Source: Streptomyces sp. NBC_00464 (GTDB taxonomy: Bacteria > Actinomycetota > Actinomycetes > Streptomycetales > Streptomycetaceae). Taken from it: a stretch of 64,000 bases of DNA. Positions 7,718 to 16,890 of the stretch are shown here, piece after piece (the stretch's first letter is position 1; every line of letters starts with the position of its first letter). A model generated the notes under the pieces. That model saw only the letters and a program-made list of their open reading frames with translations. It made no database searches and was not told the origin of the DNA. The stretch spans positions 124,001-188,000 of the forward strand of contig NZ_CP107899.1 of NCBI RefSeq assembly GCF_036013915.1. Reading direction: 5' to 3'. The position numbers and the translations under genes are program-made.

Positions 7718-9180
7718 GCAGATGCCTTCCAGTCGGGGTGGCCGGGCATGGGCGGATTGACGGCTCCGAAGAGCCAGTCGCGCAGGAACGGGTCCACGGA
7801 ACGGTCGCCGGTGACGTCGACGGTGTGCCGGATGAAGGCCTCACTGGTGTACGTGGAGTCCTTGAAGCGCTTCACCCACTCACGCATCACCTTGTCGAAC
7901 GACGGCCGGCCGATCTGCAGGCTCAGGGCGTACAGGACGAGCGCGCCGCCGTCGTAGATGTTCGTGCCGCCGAGCGCCTTGGGCAGTCCGGGCGGGCCGT
8001 CGGTGGCGCGGACCGCGTCGAGCTTCTCGTACGTCGACTTCATCTTGTCGGCGAAGACGGACCAGCCGCGCTCCTCGCCGTACAGGCCCGCGTAGTACAC
8101 CGCGGGGCCCTCGTTGAGCCAGGCCTGCTGCCAGTCGTTCGGGGTGACGGAGTCGCCGAACCACTGATGGACGAGCTCATGGACCATGGTCGTCTCGTAG
8201 CCGGGCTGACCGTTGGCGTTGAGCTTGAACCAGTTGGTGGAGAAGAGGGAGAGAGTCTGGTTCTCCAGGGCGTCGGTGTAGCCGTCGTAGATGTGGAGCC
8301 CGTAGACGGAGAACGGGTAGCGGCCGAACTTCGCCTCCAGCCAGGCGAGATGGTCGGCGGTACGGGCCACGATCGGGGCGTACTTGTCCTCCTGGCCCTG
8401 CGGGACGATGTGCCGCAGGGGCAGACCGCGGTGGCTGCTTCCGTAGAGATAGGTGCCCTTGACGACGGCGATGCCGATGAGTTCGGTCGCCATGCGCTCG
8501 CGAAGGGCGAAGTGCCAGACGGTGGAGCCGTCGGCGCGCGGGGTCCTGTGGGTCGGCTCGCCGTTGGCGGTGGCGACGAAGCCTTCGGGGGCGCTGATGT
8601 GGAAGGTCCACGTCGCCTTGTCGGACGGGGTGTCGTTGCACGGCAGGAAGGTGTCGGCGCGCGAGGACTGGGCGGCCGAGGCGAAACCGCCGTCGGTGCC
8701 GAACTTCCAGCCGGTGAGGCCGAGTCGGGGCGCCTTGCCGTTGCCCCGGTAGCGGATCTCGGTGGTGAACGCCTGCCCGAGGTGGAGCGGGCGGGCCGGA
8801 GTGACGGTCAGCTCCTGACCGCTCTGTCCGGGTGCCAGCGACCAGGTGGCGGGGCGGCCGGCGACGGTGACGGAGTCGATGGTGTGGCCGTCGGTGTCCA
8901 GATTGAAGGCGGAGAGGTCGTGGGTGGCCTTGGCGCTGATCTTCACGGTCGCGGTGAAGTCGTACGTCACGGGGACGAAGTCGAAGGTCAGGTCGTAGTG
9001 GACGACCTGGTAGCCGCCGTTGCCGAGTGTCGGGAAGAGCGGGTCGCCGACGCCGTCGGAGCCGGGCTTCGGGTCGAACCCGTGCGGCCGGGCGGAGGCG
9101 GGAGAGCCCAGGGCCGGGACGGCGACGGCCGCGGCGACCGCGGCCCCGCCGAGTGCGAGGACCGAGCGTCGCGTGGTCAC
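7714..9180 (-). CDS. Secreted M1-family metallopeptidase
   Basis: 488 residues. The N-terminus TTRRSVLALGG followed by an alanine-rich stretch looks like a Tat signal. A beta-sandwich domain is followed by the gluzincin core: an ALENQ segment (about 304-308, the counterpart of GAMEN) and HELVHQWFG with zinc ligands H334, H338 and E357 (LNEGPA). The C-terminal helical domain of classical aminopeptidase N is shortened. The GTG start overlaps the stop of the solute-binding protein gene (GTGA), and the gene's own stop overlaps the start of the beta-helix gene. A peptidase locked into a sugar-import operon is unusual and suggests a glycoprotein substrate; the cleavage preference is unknown. Confidence 0.9.
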   Translation of the reverse strand: MTTRRSVLALGGAAVAAAVAVPALGSPASARPHGFDPKPGSDGVGDPLFPTLGNGGYQVVHYDLTFDFVPVTYDFTATVKISAKATHDLSAFNLDTDGHTIDSVTVAGRPATWSLAPGQSGQELTVTPARPLHLGQAFTTEIRYRGNGKAPRLGLTGWKFGTDGGFASAAQSSRADTFLPCNDTPSDKATWTFHISAPEGFVATANGEPTHRTPRADGSTVWHFALRERMATELIGIAVVKGTYLYGSSHRGLPLRHIVPQGQEDKYAPIVARTADHLAWLEAKFGRYPFSVYGLHIYDGYTDALENQTLSLFSTNWFKLNANGQPGYETTMVHELVHQWFGDSVTPNDWQQAWLNEGPAVYYAGLYGEERGWSVFADKMKSTYEKLDAVRATDGPPGLPKALGGTNIYDGGALVLYALSLQIGRPSFDKVMREWVKRFKDSTYTSEAFIRHTVDVTGDRSVDPFLRDWLFGAVNPPMPGHPDWKASA

Positions 9181-10850
9181 TTCTTGCCCTTCTGGAAGGC
9201 TTCCTCGAACTCGCCGCGGGCCTGCTCGCCGCCCTTGGCCAGGTAGTCCTTGACGAGCTGGTCGTAGGCCGACATGGACTTGCGGCCGGCGATGATGTCC
9301 TTGAGGCCGTCCAGCTTGAACGTGTAGAGGCTGCCGTAGCCCTTGGAGTCCCAGGTGGGCGAGGAGTACTGGAGCGTCGGGTCCGGCTCCATCATCGGGA
9401 TCATCTTGGTGAAGGCTTCGTGCACATGGCGGACGCCCTCCTCCGAGTCGGCGCTGAAGATCGCGGGCACGGCGGAGGCCATGAACTTCCAGGGCACGGT
9501 GACGTCCTGGGTGCCCTGCTTGGTGAGCGCGGGGTTGCCCTTGGCGTCGCGGGTGAAGTCCTTGCCCTCGACCCCGTAGTTGATGAGGGTGTACTCCTGG
9601 CTGCCGAACGGTGATGCGGCGAAGTCGGCCAGCGCGAGGACCTGCTTCACGCGGTCTCCGGACGCCTTCTTGATGTGGGTGTTCTCCAGCTTGACGTTGT
9701 CCATCCAGGCGACGGGCGCGGAGCCGAACGGCACGAAGGGCCTCGGGTCGTACTTCTCGTCGATCGCCTTCATGGCGGCGATGTAGCCGACACCGGGCGC
9801 CAGGTAGGTGGGCATGCCGTCGTAGACGTACGCGCCCTTGCCGTTCTTGAACATGTCCGTGTACTGGGCCTTCTGTGCCCCGGACATCTGAAGGGTGCCC
9901 GGGTAGAAGCATCCCGCCTTGTAGAGCGACCGCGCGGTCTCCACGGCCTTGCGGAACTCCGGAGTCTCCAGGTCGGTGGTGAATTTCCCGGTCGCGGAGT
10001 CCAGCCGCCAGGAGTACGGTGCGCCGGCCGACATGGCGAGGACGTTGGTGGCGCCCGCGATGATCGCGTACTGGTCCTTCTTGGGGCGGGTCAGCTCCTT
10101 GCACGCCTCGACGAAACGGTCGAGGCCGGTGATCTGGTCGAGGCTCGTGATGCCGATCTCCTCGAACAGGTCGTGCCGGTAGAAGCCGGCGCCGCCGGTA
10201 CCGGTGCGCGCGATCGGGATGCCGAAGAGCTTCCCGCCGAAGATCGCGGCCTGCCAGGCGCCCTTCGGGATCGCGGCCAGGTTCGGGTAGTCCTTGACCT
10301 TGTCACCGGCGAGGTACGGAGTCAGGTCGGCGCACGTGGCCTGGAGGAAGCCGGACTTGTTGTCGACGCCGCCGACCTCGGGGTACATGAAGAGGTCGGG
10401 GAGGCTGTCGCTGGCCACCATGGTGGAGAACTTGGTGCCGTAGTCGTCGGCGGGCACGGCGGTGATGTTCACCTCGCCGCCGAGGAGCTTCTCGATCTCC
10501 TGCCAGGCCACGTTCTTGCCGCGCGAGGGCGGCGGCGGGGAGAACGTCTCCATCGTCGCGCTGATCGGCTTCGCCCCCTTGAGCGGCGTTCCCTCGGTGG
10601 CCCTCAGCGGCTTGGCCGGATAGCTGAAGAAGCCCTGCGGGACACCGGCGGCGGTGCCGGCCAGGTCGGGCTTCAGACCGATGTTGCGCACCGCGGTGTC
10701 CGGGAGCAGCGAGGCGCTCTTGGCCTCCGCCTTGGCGGTCGTGCCGCCGTCGCCGCAGGCGGCGAGCAGCGGGGCGGCGGCCAGTCCCAGACCGAGGCCC
10801 GCGCCCATGCGGAACAGTGCTCTGCGATTGATGGGGGAAGAGCTCGACAC
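9177..10850 (-). CDS. Extracellular sugar-binding lipoprotein of an ABC importer (LplA/YtcQ-like)
   Basis: 557 residues from a GTG preceded by AAGGAGA at ideal spacing; a longer ATG at 10898 has no such site. The start INRRALFRMG...LLAACG has a twin-arginine pair and a lipobox with C32, so it should be a Tat-exported lipoprotein. The length and fold fit the large (about 55-60 kDa) family-1 binding proteins that serve oligosaccharide or unsaturated uronide importers. It lies 57 bp after the two permease genes. No importer ATPase is present; in Streptomyces the shared MsiK ATPase usually serves such systems (inference). Confidence 0.88.
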   Translation of the reverse strand: MSSSSPINRRALFRMGAGLGLGLAAAPLLAACGDGGTTAKAEAKSASLLPDTAVRNIGLKPDLAGTAAGVPQGFFSYPAKPLRATEGTPLKGAKPISATMETFSPPPPSRGKNVAWQEIEKLLGGEVNITAVPADDYGTKFSTMVASDSLPDLFMYPEVGGVDNKSGFLQATCADLTPYLAGDKVKDYPNLAAIPKGAWQAAIFGGKLFGIPIARTGTGGAGFYRHDLFEEIGITSLDQITGLDRFVEACKELTRPKKDQYAIIAGATNVLAMSAGAPYSWRLDSATGKFTTDLETPEFRKAVETARSLYKAGCFYPGTLQMSGAQKAQYTDMFKNGKGAYVYDGMPTYLAPGVGYIAAMKAIDEKYDPRPFVPFGSAPVAWMDNVKLENTHIKKASGDRVKQVLALADFAASPFGSQEYTLINYGVEGKDFTRDAKGNPALTKQGTQDVTVPWKFMASAVPAIFSADSEEGVRHVHEAFTKMIPMMEPDPTLQYSSPTWDSKGYGSLYTFKLDGLKDIIAGRKSMSAYDQLVKDYLAKGGEQARGEFEEAFQKGKK

Positions 10851-10907
10851 CTGAATCTCCTTGGAAGTGGGAGAGGGGAAGGAAGAAGTGAGGGGCATTG
10901 GCTGCGC

Positions 10908-11864
10908 TCAGCCCTTGACGGCGCCCGTGAGCACGCCCTTGGTGAAGTAGCGCTGGAGGAACGGGTAGACACAGAGGATCGGGACGACGGCGATCACGAG
11001 GACCGCCATCTGGACGGCCTGCTGCGGGGCGAGCACCTCGCCGGCGGAAGCGGCGTTCAGGCTCTGTCCCTGGAGAACGTAGGTGCGCAGCACCATCGGC
11101 AGCGGCCATTTGTCGGTGTCGTTGAGGTACAGGAGCGAGTTGAAGAAGGCGTTCCAGTACGTCACCGCGTAGAAGAGGCTGATCACGGCGAGGACGGCCT
11201 TGGACAGCGGCAGGACGATCCGGACCAGGATGCGGAAGTCACCGGCGCCGTCGACCTTCGCCGCGTCGTACAGCTCGTCCGGCAGGTTCATGAAGAAGGA
11301 CCGCAGGACGACCAGGTTGAAGGCGCTGACCAGGGTGGGCATGACGAGCGCCGCGTAGGTGTCGTAGAGGCCGAGTCCCTTGACCAGGAGGAAGTTCGGG
11401 ATGATGCCCGCGTTGAACAGCATGGTGAACAGGGCGGTCATCAGGATGAAGCGGGACCCGGTGACATCACGGCGGGAGAGACCGTACGCCATGCCGACGG
11501 TGACGAGCAGGCTGGCGAGGGTGCCGAAGACGGTGATGCCGACGGAGACGAGCAGCGCCCGGGTGACGACGCCGCCGGTGAAGATCGTGCGGTAGGCATC
11601 GAGGGTGGGGTGGTCCGGCCACAGGACGAGGCCGGAGCTCTTGATGATGTCGGTCTGTGAGGCGAAGCTCGTGCCGATGACCCCGACGAGCGGGTAGGCG
11701 ACGGCGAGGACGACCACCACGACGGCGACCGCCTTGGCGGTCGTGCCCATCCGGGTCGGGCGCTCCATCCACGGGGGCCGGCCGTCGGACTTGCGTACGG
11801 GGGCGGGGCGGGTAGCCGGTACGGTGCTCCGGCTCTTGGCGCGCGTCTTCTCAGCGGTCAGCAC
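10908..11864 (-). CDS. ABC sugar importer permease 2 (LplC/YtcP-like, MalG family)
   Basis: 318 residues from a GTG with GAAGGGG 8 nt upstream, overlapping the end of the first permease by 14 bp. Six hydrophobic spans follow a charged N-terminal tail of about 40 residues. The cytoplasmic coupling loop is clear: NLPDELYDAAKVDGAGDFRI, the EAA motif of binding-protein-dependent permeases. It should form a heterodimeric channel with permease 1 and deliver oligosaccharides captured by the downstream lipoprotein. Confidence 0.9.
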   Translation of the reverse strand: MLTAEKTRAKSRSTVPATRPAPVRKSDGRPPWMERPTRMGTTAKAVAVVVVVLAVAYPLVGVIGTSFASQTDIIKSSGLVLWPDHPTLDAYRTIFTGGVVTRALLVSVGITVFGTLASLLVTVGMAYGLSRRDVTGSRFILMTALFTMLFNAGIIPNFLLVKGLGLYDTYAALVMPTLVSAFNLVVLRSFFMNLPDELYDAAKVDGAGDFRILVRIVLPLSKAVLAVISLFYAVTYWNAFFNSLLYLNDTDKWPLPMVLRTYVLQGQSLNAASAGEVLAPQQAVQMAVLVIAVVPILCVYPFLQRYFTKGVLTGAVKG

Positions 11865-12864
11865 CGCGGTACACCCCTTCGTGGCCGAGCCGGTGGGCGA
11901 ACTTGTTCGCGCCCAGCACGAGTGCGGTGCCGATGACCGCCTTGACGAGTCCGACGGCGGCGGCGACGCCCCAGTCGTTGTCCTTGATGCCGTGGTAGTA
12001 GACGTAGGTGTCGAGGACTTCACCTGCGTCCGGGCCGACCGCGTCGCGCTGGAGCAGGATCTGCTCGAAGCCGACGGAGAGGATCTGCCCGAGGTTGAGG
12101 ATCAGCAGCAGGATGAGTACGGGGGCGATGCCCGGCAGCGTCACGTGCCACAGGCGGCGCCGGGGCCCGGCACCGTCGATCGCGGCGGCCTCGTACTGCT
12201 GCCGGTCGATGTTGAGCAGCGCGGCGAGGATGATGATCGTGCCCCAGCCGGCGTCCTTCCAGGCCACCTGGAGGGTCAGCAGCCAGGGGAAGGCGTCGGG
12301 GTCGCTCATCATGTCGTAGCGCGGCAGGCCCATGCTCCCGAGGACGTCCGGCAGCACGCCGGCGCCGCCCAGGATCTGCTGGAAGATCGAGACGATGATG
12401 ACCCAGCCGATGAAGTGCGGCAGATAGACGACGCTCTGCACGAAGCGCCTGATGCGATCACTGGCGATGCTGTTGAGCAGCAGGGCCAGGGCGATGGGGA
12501 CCGGGAAGAAGAACACCAGCTGGACGAGGGCGATCTCCAGAGTGTTGAACGTCGCGCTCCAGAAAGCCGGTTCGGCGAACGCCGCGGAGAAGTTGGCGAA
12601 GCCCACCCAGACGCTGTGCATGTATCCGAGGTAGGGCTGGTAGTCCTGGAACGCCACCACGTACCCGAGCAGCGGGACGTAGTGGAAGACGACGAAGTAG
12701 AGCAGGCCGGGCAGGGTGAGCAGCAGCATCACCCGGTCGCGCTTGATCCGCTGCCCGAGTGTCAGCCGGCGTGGGGCGACGACGGCCGGGCCGCCCTGCG
12801 GGGCGGGTTCTTCGACCCGCTTTCGCCGCTTTTCCCGCGGCAGCGGGGGTGCTGTGTCAGCCAT
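11851..12864 (-). CDS. ABC sugar importer permease 1 (LplB/YteP-like, MalF family)
   Basis: 337 residues. The chosen ATG follows AGGACG; an upstream in-frame ATG at 12915 falls inside the predicted promoter/operator and is rejected. About 40 charged residues (LPREKRRKRVEEP...) precede six membrane spans; the coupling segment YEAAAIDGAGPRRRLWHVTLP is the EAA loop. First gene of the leftward operon permease-permease-binding protein-M1 peptidase-beta-helix enzyme, with a LacI-type operator in its promoter. The LplB/C/A type is usually linked to uptake of pectin, rhamnogalacturonan or glycan fragments. Confidence 0.9.
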   Translation of the reverse strand: MADTAPPLPREKRRKRVEEPAPQGGPAVVAPRRLTLGQRIKRDRVMLLLTLPGLLYFVVFHYVPLLGYVVAFQDYQPYLGYMHSVWVGFANFSAAFAEPAFWSATFNTLEIALVQLVFFFPVPIALALLLNSIASDRIRRFVQSVVYLPHFIGWVIIVSIFQQILGGAGVLPDVLGSMGLPRYDMMSDPDAFPWLLTLQVAWKDAGWGTIIILAALLNIDRQQYEAAAIDGAGPRRRLWHVTLPGIAPVLILLLILNLGQILSVGFEQILLQRDAVGPDAGEVLDTYVYYHGIKDNDWGVAAAVGLVKAVIGTALVLGANKFAHRLGHEGVYRGADR

Positions 12865-12913
12865 GGTGCGTCCTGTTCGGCTGGGTGGCGCGTGGTGAGC
12901 CTTCTGCGGCCGC

Positions 12914-12943
12914 AAGTTAGTAAGCGGTTAACCCAAGCGTCAA
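12914..12943 (-). promoter_or_regulatory. Promoter with LacI-type operator for the importer operon
   Basis: Read on the minus strand: TTGACG (12943-12938), an 18-bp spacer, then TAACTT (12919-12914). The spacer contains GTTAACCGCTTAC (12932-12920), an imperfect palindrome of the GTAA-CG-TTAC LacI/GalR type. Its core AACCGCTTAC recurs exactly at 15428-15437 before the M60-PL8 operon. Placement between -35 and -10 predicts repression. It also lies about 180 bp upstream of the divergent dehydrogenase-lacI genes. Confidence 0.65.
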
Positions 12944-13119
12944 GAGATCCGGGCGAACGTCTTTATTTCCCGATGCTCTCGGTAAGGAAATCCGCCTCCC
13001 GAAGGCCTTAATACCCTCACAAATAGGGCAGTTCGATGGCGGGAGAGCTTGACGGTCACCCATCACGCTCCTTAGCGTGCCGGTCATTCCATAGAACGCG
13101 ATTACTGTCCGGAGGCAGG

Positions 13120-14193
13120 GTGCGAACCACCGAAGAGGCGCCGGCTCGTTCCGGTACCGATGCTGCGGCCCCGCCCGAGAGGCGCCCGCGCACGGTCCTG
13201 GTCATGAGCCCCGGGCTGCTGGACGACGTCTTCCCACCCCCTGTCCGGGCCCGTCTGGAGGAGACCGCGGAACTCCTCGACCCATCCCTGATCAGCGAGT
13301 TCGACTCCCCCGACGCCGTGCGGGCACTGGCCTCGGCGGAAGTGCTGCTCACCGGCTGGGGGTGCCCGCCGGTGGACGCCGGTCTGCTGGAGCGGACACC
13401 ACGGCTGCGGGCGGTGATCCATGCGGCCGGCACGGTGAAAACGTTTCTGTCGCCGACCGCGTTCAACCGCGGGATCATCGTCTCCTCGGCCGCAGCGGCC
13501 AACGCCGTGCCGGTGGCGGAGTTCACCCTGGCGGCGATCATCATGGGCGCGAAGCGGGTGTTCCCGCTGGCGGGGCTCTACCGCGCCCGCCGCACCCACC
13601 GCACCGGGGCCGACCTCGACCGGCAGCACTGGCTCGGCACGCACGGGCTGACCGTCGGCGTCGTGGGAGCGTCCCGGATCGGCCGCCGGGTGATCGAGCT
13701 GCTTCGGGTGGTCCTGGACGCGGAAGTGCTGCTGTACGACCCGTACGTGGGCGCGGCCGAGGCCGAACTGCTCGGCGTGACCCGTACGGACCTGGACACC
13801 CTCGTGGCCACCAGCGACGTGGTGAGCGTCCACGCCCCGGACACCCCCGAGACGCGGGGCATCATCGACGCGCGCCGGATCGGCCTGATGCGGCCCGGCA
13901 CCCTGCTGGTCAACACCGCACGCGGCACCCTGGTGGACACCGAGGCGCTGACCGGGCATCTGGTCAGCGGGCGGCTCGACGCGGTCCTGGACGTCACGTC
14001 CCCCGAACCACTGCCCGCCGGCCACCCGCTGTGGGACCTGCCCAACGTCTTCCTCACCCCGCATCTCGCGGGTGCCCAGGGCAACGAGGTGGGCCGGCTG
14101 GGGGCACTCGCCGTCGACGAGCTGACACGGTACGCGCGAGGGGAGCCCTTCGCCCATCCGGTGCACCGGACCGACCTGGGGAGGATCGCATGA
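13120..14193 (+). CDS. D-isomer-specific 2-hydroxyacid dehydrogenase
   Basis: 357 residues from a GTG with GGAGG 4 nt upstream; the ATG at 13036 lacks a ribosome-binding site. The NAD-binding core is at about 178-190 (VGVVGASRIGRR). The catalytic triad is present: R268 in NTARG, E296 in TSPEP and H315 in TPHLAG. It should interconvert a D-2-hydroxy acid and its keto acid in the cytosol, fitting catabolism of a uronic-acid-derived intermediate. It is translationally coupled to the LacI gene (ATGA) and divergent from the importer operon, so it is probably part of the same catabolic locus. The exact substrate is unknown. Confidence 0.88.
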   Translation: MRTTEEAPARSGTDAAAPPERRPRTVLVMSPGLLDDVFPPPVRARLEETAELLDPSLISEFDSPDAVRALASAEVLLTGWGCPPVDAGLLERTPRLRAVIHAAGTVKTFLSPTAFNRGIIVSSAAAANAVPVAEFTLAAIIMGAKRVFPLAGLYRARRTHRTGADLDRQHWLGTHGLTVGVVGASRIGRRVIELLRVVLDAEVLLYDPYVGAAEAELLGVTRTDLDTLVATSDVVSVHAPDTPETRGIIDARRIGLMRPGTLLVNTARGTLVDTEALTGHLVSGRLDAVLDVTSPEPLPAGHPLWDLPNVFLTPHLAGAQGNEVGRLGALAVDELTRYARGEPFAHPVHRTDLGRIA

Positions 14194-15350
14194 GCACCGT
14201 CCCCGGGCAGGCTCTAGGCTCGGCGTCACACAACAGCCACCAGGGGGTGAGCCGGATGCGCCGGCAGAGCACGGCCGCGGACGGACAGCGGCGGGCCACG
14301 GTCACCGACGTCGCACGGCGCGCAGGCGTCTCGACGGCCACCGTGTCACGCGTCCTGAACCGCAACTACCCCGTCGCGGAGGCCACCCGGGAACGGGTCG
14401 AGTCGGCCATGCGCGAGCTCGGCTACGTGGTCAACGCGCACGCCCGCGCACTGGCCGGCGTCTCCAACCGCACCGTCGGCATCATCGTCAACGAGGTCAT
14501 CGACCCCTTCTACGCCTACATCGCCCGCGGCGTGGAGCGTGAGGCGGCGCTCGGCGGACGCCTCTGCCTGGTCTGCTGCACCCAGGGCGACCCCCAGCGC
14601 GAGCTGGCCTTCATCGACCTCATGCACGAGCGCAGGGCGGACGCGGTCGTGGTGGTCGGCGGCTCCATCGCCGACCGCGGCTACACGTCCGAACTGGCCC
14701 GACGGGCCCGGGAGCTGGACGCGGGCGGGTCCAAGCTGGTGCTGTGCGGACGGCCGCCCCTGGACGAGTCCGCGCCCACGGCGGCGGTGGAGTACGACAA
14801 CGAGGGCGGCGCCTTCGCCATCACCGACCATCTGCTGATGCAGGGTCACGAGCGGATCCTCTACCTCGGCGGCCCGCCCAAGCTCTCCACCACCCGCGAC
14901 CGACTGGCCGGCCACCGGCGCGCCCTGGAGCTGCGCGGGGTCGCCATCGATCCCGAACTGGCCCAGCCCGGCGCCTTCAGCCGTAACTTCGGCTACCGCA
15001 GGATGGCGGAACTCCTGCGGGACGGGCCGAAGTTCACCGCCGTGTTCGCGGCCAACGACATGGTCGCGGCCGGGGCGGCCCAGGCGCTGGAGGAGGCCGG
15101 CCTGCGGGTGCCCAAGGACATCTCGCTGGTGGGGTACGACGACATCCCGGTCGCCCAGGAGCTGCGCCCCCGGCTGACCACCGTCCATGTGCCACTGGAG
15201 GAGATGGGCCGTCAGGCCGTGCGGCTCGCCGTCTCGGGCGGCGACGAGGACGACTGGCGCGAACCGACCACGGGCGCGCTGCGTCTCGGCACCCACATCG
15301 TGGTACGCGATTCCGTGGCACCCCGGGCCGGCCGATCCACCCGCATGTGA
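14190..15350 (+). CDS. LacI-family transcriptional regulator of the polysaccharide locus
   Basis: 386 residues from an ATG overlapping the previous stop with GGGGAGG upstream; an internal ATG at 14256 (MRRQSTAADG) would give a more typical 364 residues. The helix-turn-helix TVTDVARRAGVSTATVSRVLN and hinge helix VVNAHARALAG are followed by a periplasmic-binding-type effector domain (TVGIIVNEVIDPFY, FAANDMVAAGAAQALEE, SLVGYDDIPVAQELRPRLTTV). It most likely binds the shared AACCGCTTAC sites at the two flanking operon promoters and is released by an oligosaccharide or uronide. Direct binding is inferred from position and family. Confidence 0.9.
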   Translation: MSTVPGQALGSASHNSHQGVSRMRRQSTAADGQRRATVTDVARRAGVSTATVSRVLNRNYPVAEATRERVESAMRELGYVVNAHARALAGVSNRTVGIIVNEVIDPFYAYIARGVEREAALGGRLCLVCCTQGDPQRELAFIDLMHERRADAVVVVGGSIADRGYTSELARRARELDAGGSKLVLCGRPPLDESAPTAAVEYDNEGGAFAITDHLLMQGHERILYLGGPPKLSTTRDRLAGHRRALELRGVAIDPELAQPGAFSRNFGYRRMAELLRDGPKFTAVFAANDMVAAGAAQALEEAGLRVPKDISLVGYDDIPVAQELRPRLTTVHVPLEEMGRQAVRLAVSGGDEDDWREPTTGALRLGTHIVVRDSVAPRAGRSTRM

Positions 15351-15412
15351 CCGGTTACTGACTGCCTGTCCACAGTTGGCCATAGAAAATCGCAGTAACT
15401 TCCCGACTCCCC

Positions 15413-15440
15413 TTGCGGCTGGATAGCAACCGCTTACATG
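15413..15440 (+). promoter_or_regulatory. Promoter with LacI-type operator for the M60-PL8-DUF2264 operon
   Basis: TTGCGG (15413-15418) and a weak TACATG/TTACAT about 16 bp later form a candidate promoter. It is overlapped by AACCGCTTAC (15428-15437), the same 10-mer found in the importer promoter. The first gene starts about 70 bp downstream. Confidence 0.55.
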
Positions 15441-15509
15441 CTGACGGGACGCCCCACCCCCGTTCCGCACGCTTCCGCCCCTCATTCGTTTCTGCAGGGA
15501 GAGTTCCGC

Positions 15510-16868
15510 ATGCGTAAGCCCAGTTCCTCCGCCCCGGCTTCCCGCTCCGTCGGGCGCCGCGCCGTCCTGGCCGCCGGCGCCGGGGCGGTGGTCGCCCTCG
15601 GCGCCACCGCGACCTCCGCACAGGCCGCGACCGCCCGCCCCGCCGCCCGCCCGGTCTCGCTGACCGTCACCGCCCGCCCGGCCGCCGAGGCCGAACGGCT
15701 GCGGCTGGCACAGGCCCTGCGCGGTTCGGAGTTCCAGCCGACCGGCCTGTACGCTCCCGCCGGAGCCCCGCTCTCGCTCACCGTCCAGCCGTACGACGAT
15801 CTGGTGCCCACCCTCTGGATCGGCGCCTGGGACTACTACGGCGAGATCACCGAACCGCGTAGCTACCCGCTCACCGCGGGCGCCAACACCGTGACCGACG
15901 CGCACGGCGGCCCGGTCTATCTGACGCTCACCGGACGCGGCGAGAGAGCCGGTGTGCTGTTCCGCTCCGGCACCGCCCCCATGCCGGTCTTCACCCTCGG
16001 CAGCACCACCGAGGCCGAGTACCAGCACCAGCTCGACACCCTGACCGCCTCACCCTGGGTGGAGTTCCACGCCCCGAACACCATCATGACGCTGACCCGT
16101 GAGGGCGCCCTGCTGTACCGCGGCGAAGACCATGCCGCGCTGCTCCGGCTGGTCGAGACCATCATCGACTCGCACGCCCGGATCAGCGGACTGGACGGCT
16201 CGAAGGCGGTGCACCGGCGCAAGGCGGGGCCGTACCACTTCACCGAGGTCAGCAAGGTGCCGACCGGTGTCGGCGCCTACGCCACGCACGGCTACAACGG
16301 CTTCCCGAGGGCCTATCTCGACCGGGCCACCACGGTGGAGGGACTGCGCACGCGCGGCTGGGGTCTCTACCACGAACTCGGGCACCTGCACCAGCAGATG
16401 GCGTACAAGCCGGGGGGCCTCACCGAGGTCACGGTGAACATCTACTCGCTGGCCGCGCAGCGCACCCTCGACCAGCCGTCCAATCTGCTCACAGTCGACC
16501 CGGCGACCGGGCTCACCGCCTTCCAGACCTCGCGCGCGAAGTTCGGCACGGCCGGGCTGACGTACGAGAAGTCCTTCGGCGCCTACGAGAAGCTCGTGCC
16601 CCTGCGTCAGCTGGAGCTGGCCTTCGGCGACGACTTCTGGCCCCGGCTGCACAAGCTGGTGCGCGAGGAGAACCCGCAGTCGGACTACACGGAGAACGAC
16701 AAGCGTTACCGCGCGCTGGCCACCTATTCCAGCCGGATCGCGGGCTACGACCTCACCGACTTCTTCGTGAACACCTGGGCGTTCCCGGTCGACGCCGTCG
16801 GCAGGGCCGAACTGGCGGCCCTCAAGCTGCCGCAGCCGCCCGTCGACCCCAGCACGCTCACCGAATGA
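15510..16868 (+). CDS. Secreted M60-family (enhancin-like) metallopeptidase
   Basis: 452 residues from an ATG with AGGGAGA upstream; the longer ATG at 15438 overlaps the promoter and is rejected. RRAVLAAGAGAVVALG...SAQA is a Tat-like signal peptide. The M60 gluzincin core is present: HELGH (H288, E289, H292) followed by GGLTEVTVN with E306 as third ligand, after an upstream beta domain with VTLTGRGER-type strands. M60/M60-like enzymes are known to cut mucins and other O-glycosylated proteins near glycosites. First gene of the operon with the PL8 lyase 22 bp downstream, so degradation of a glycosylated protein together with its polysaccharide is likely. Confidence 0.88.
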   Translation: MRKPSSSAPASRSVGRRAVLAAGAGAVVALGATATSAQAATARPAARPVSLTVTARPAAEAERLRLAQALRGSEFQPTGLYAPAGAPLSLTVQPYDDLVPTLWIGAWDYYGEITEPRSYPLTAGANTVTDAHGGPVYLTLTGRGERAGVLFRSGTAPMPVFTLGSTTEAEYQHQLDTLTASPWVEFHAPNTIMTLTREGALLYRGEDHAALLRLVETIIDSHARISGLDGSKAVHRRKAGPYHFTEVSKVPTGVGAYATHGYNGFPRAYLDRATTVEGLRTRGWGLYHELGHLHQQMAYKPGGLTEVTVNIYSLAAQRTLDQPSNLLTVDPATGLTAFQTSRAKFGTAGLTYEKSFGAYEKLVPLRQLELAFGDDFWPRLHKLVREENPQSDYTENDKRYRALATYSSRIAGYDLTDFFVNTWAFPVDAVGRAELAALKLPQPPVDPSTLTE

Positions 16869-16890
16869 CGGCCACGGACAGGGAGACAGC

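Noticed and set aside
9675..11660. 661-codon plus-strand frame across the importer genes
   Set aside because: Antisense of the binding-protein and permease genes; low-complexity composition, no motifs.
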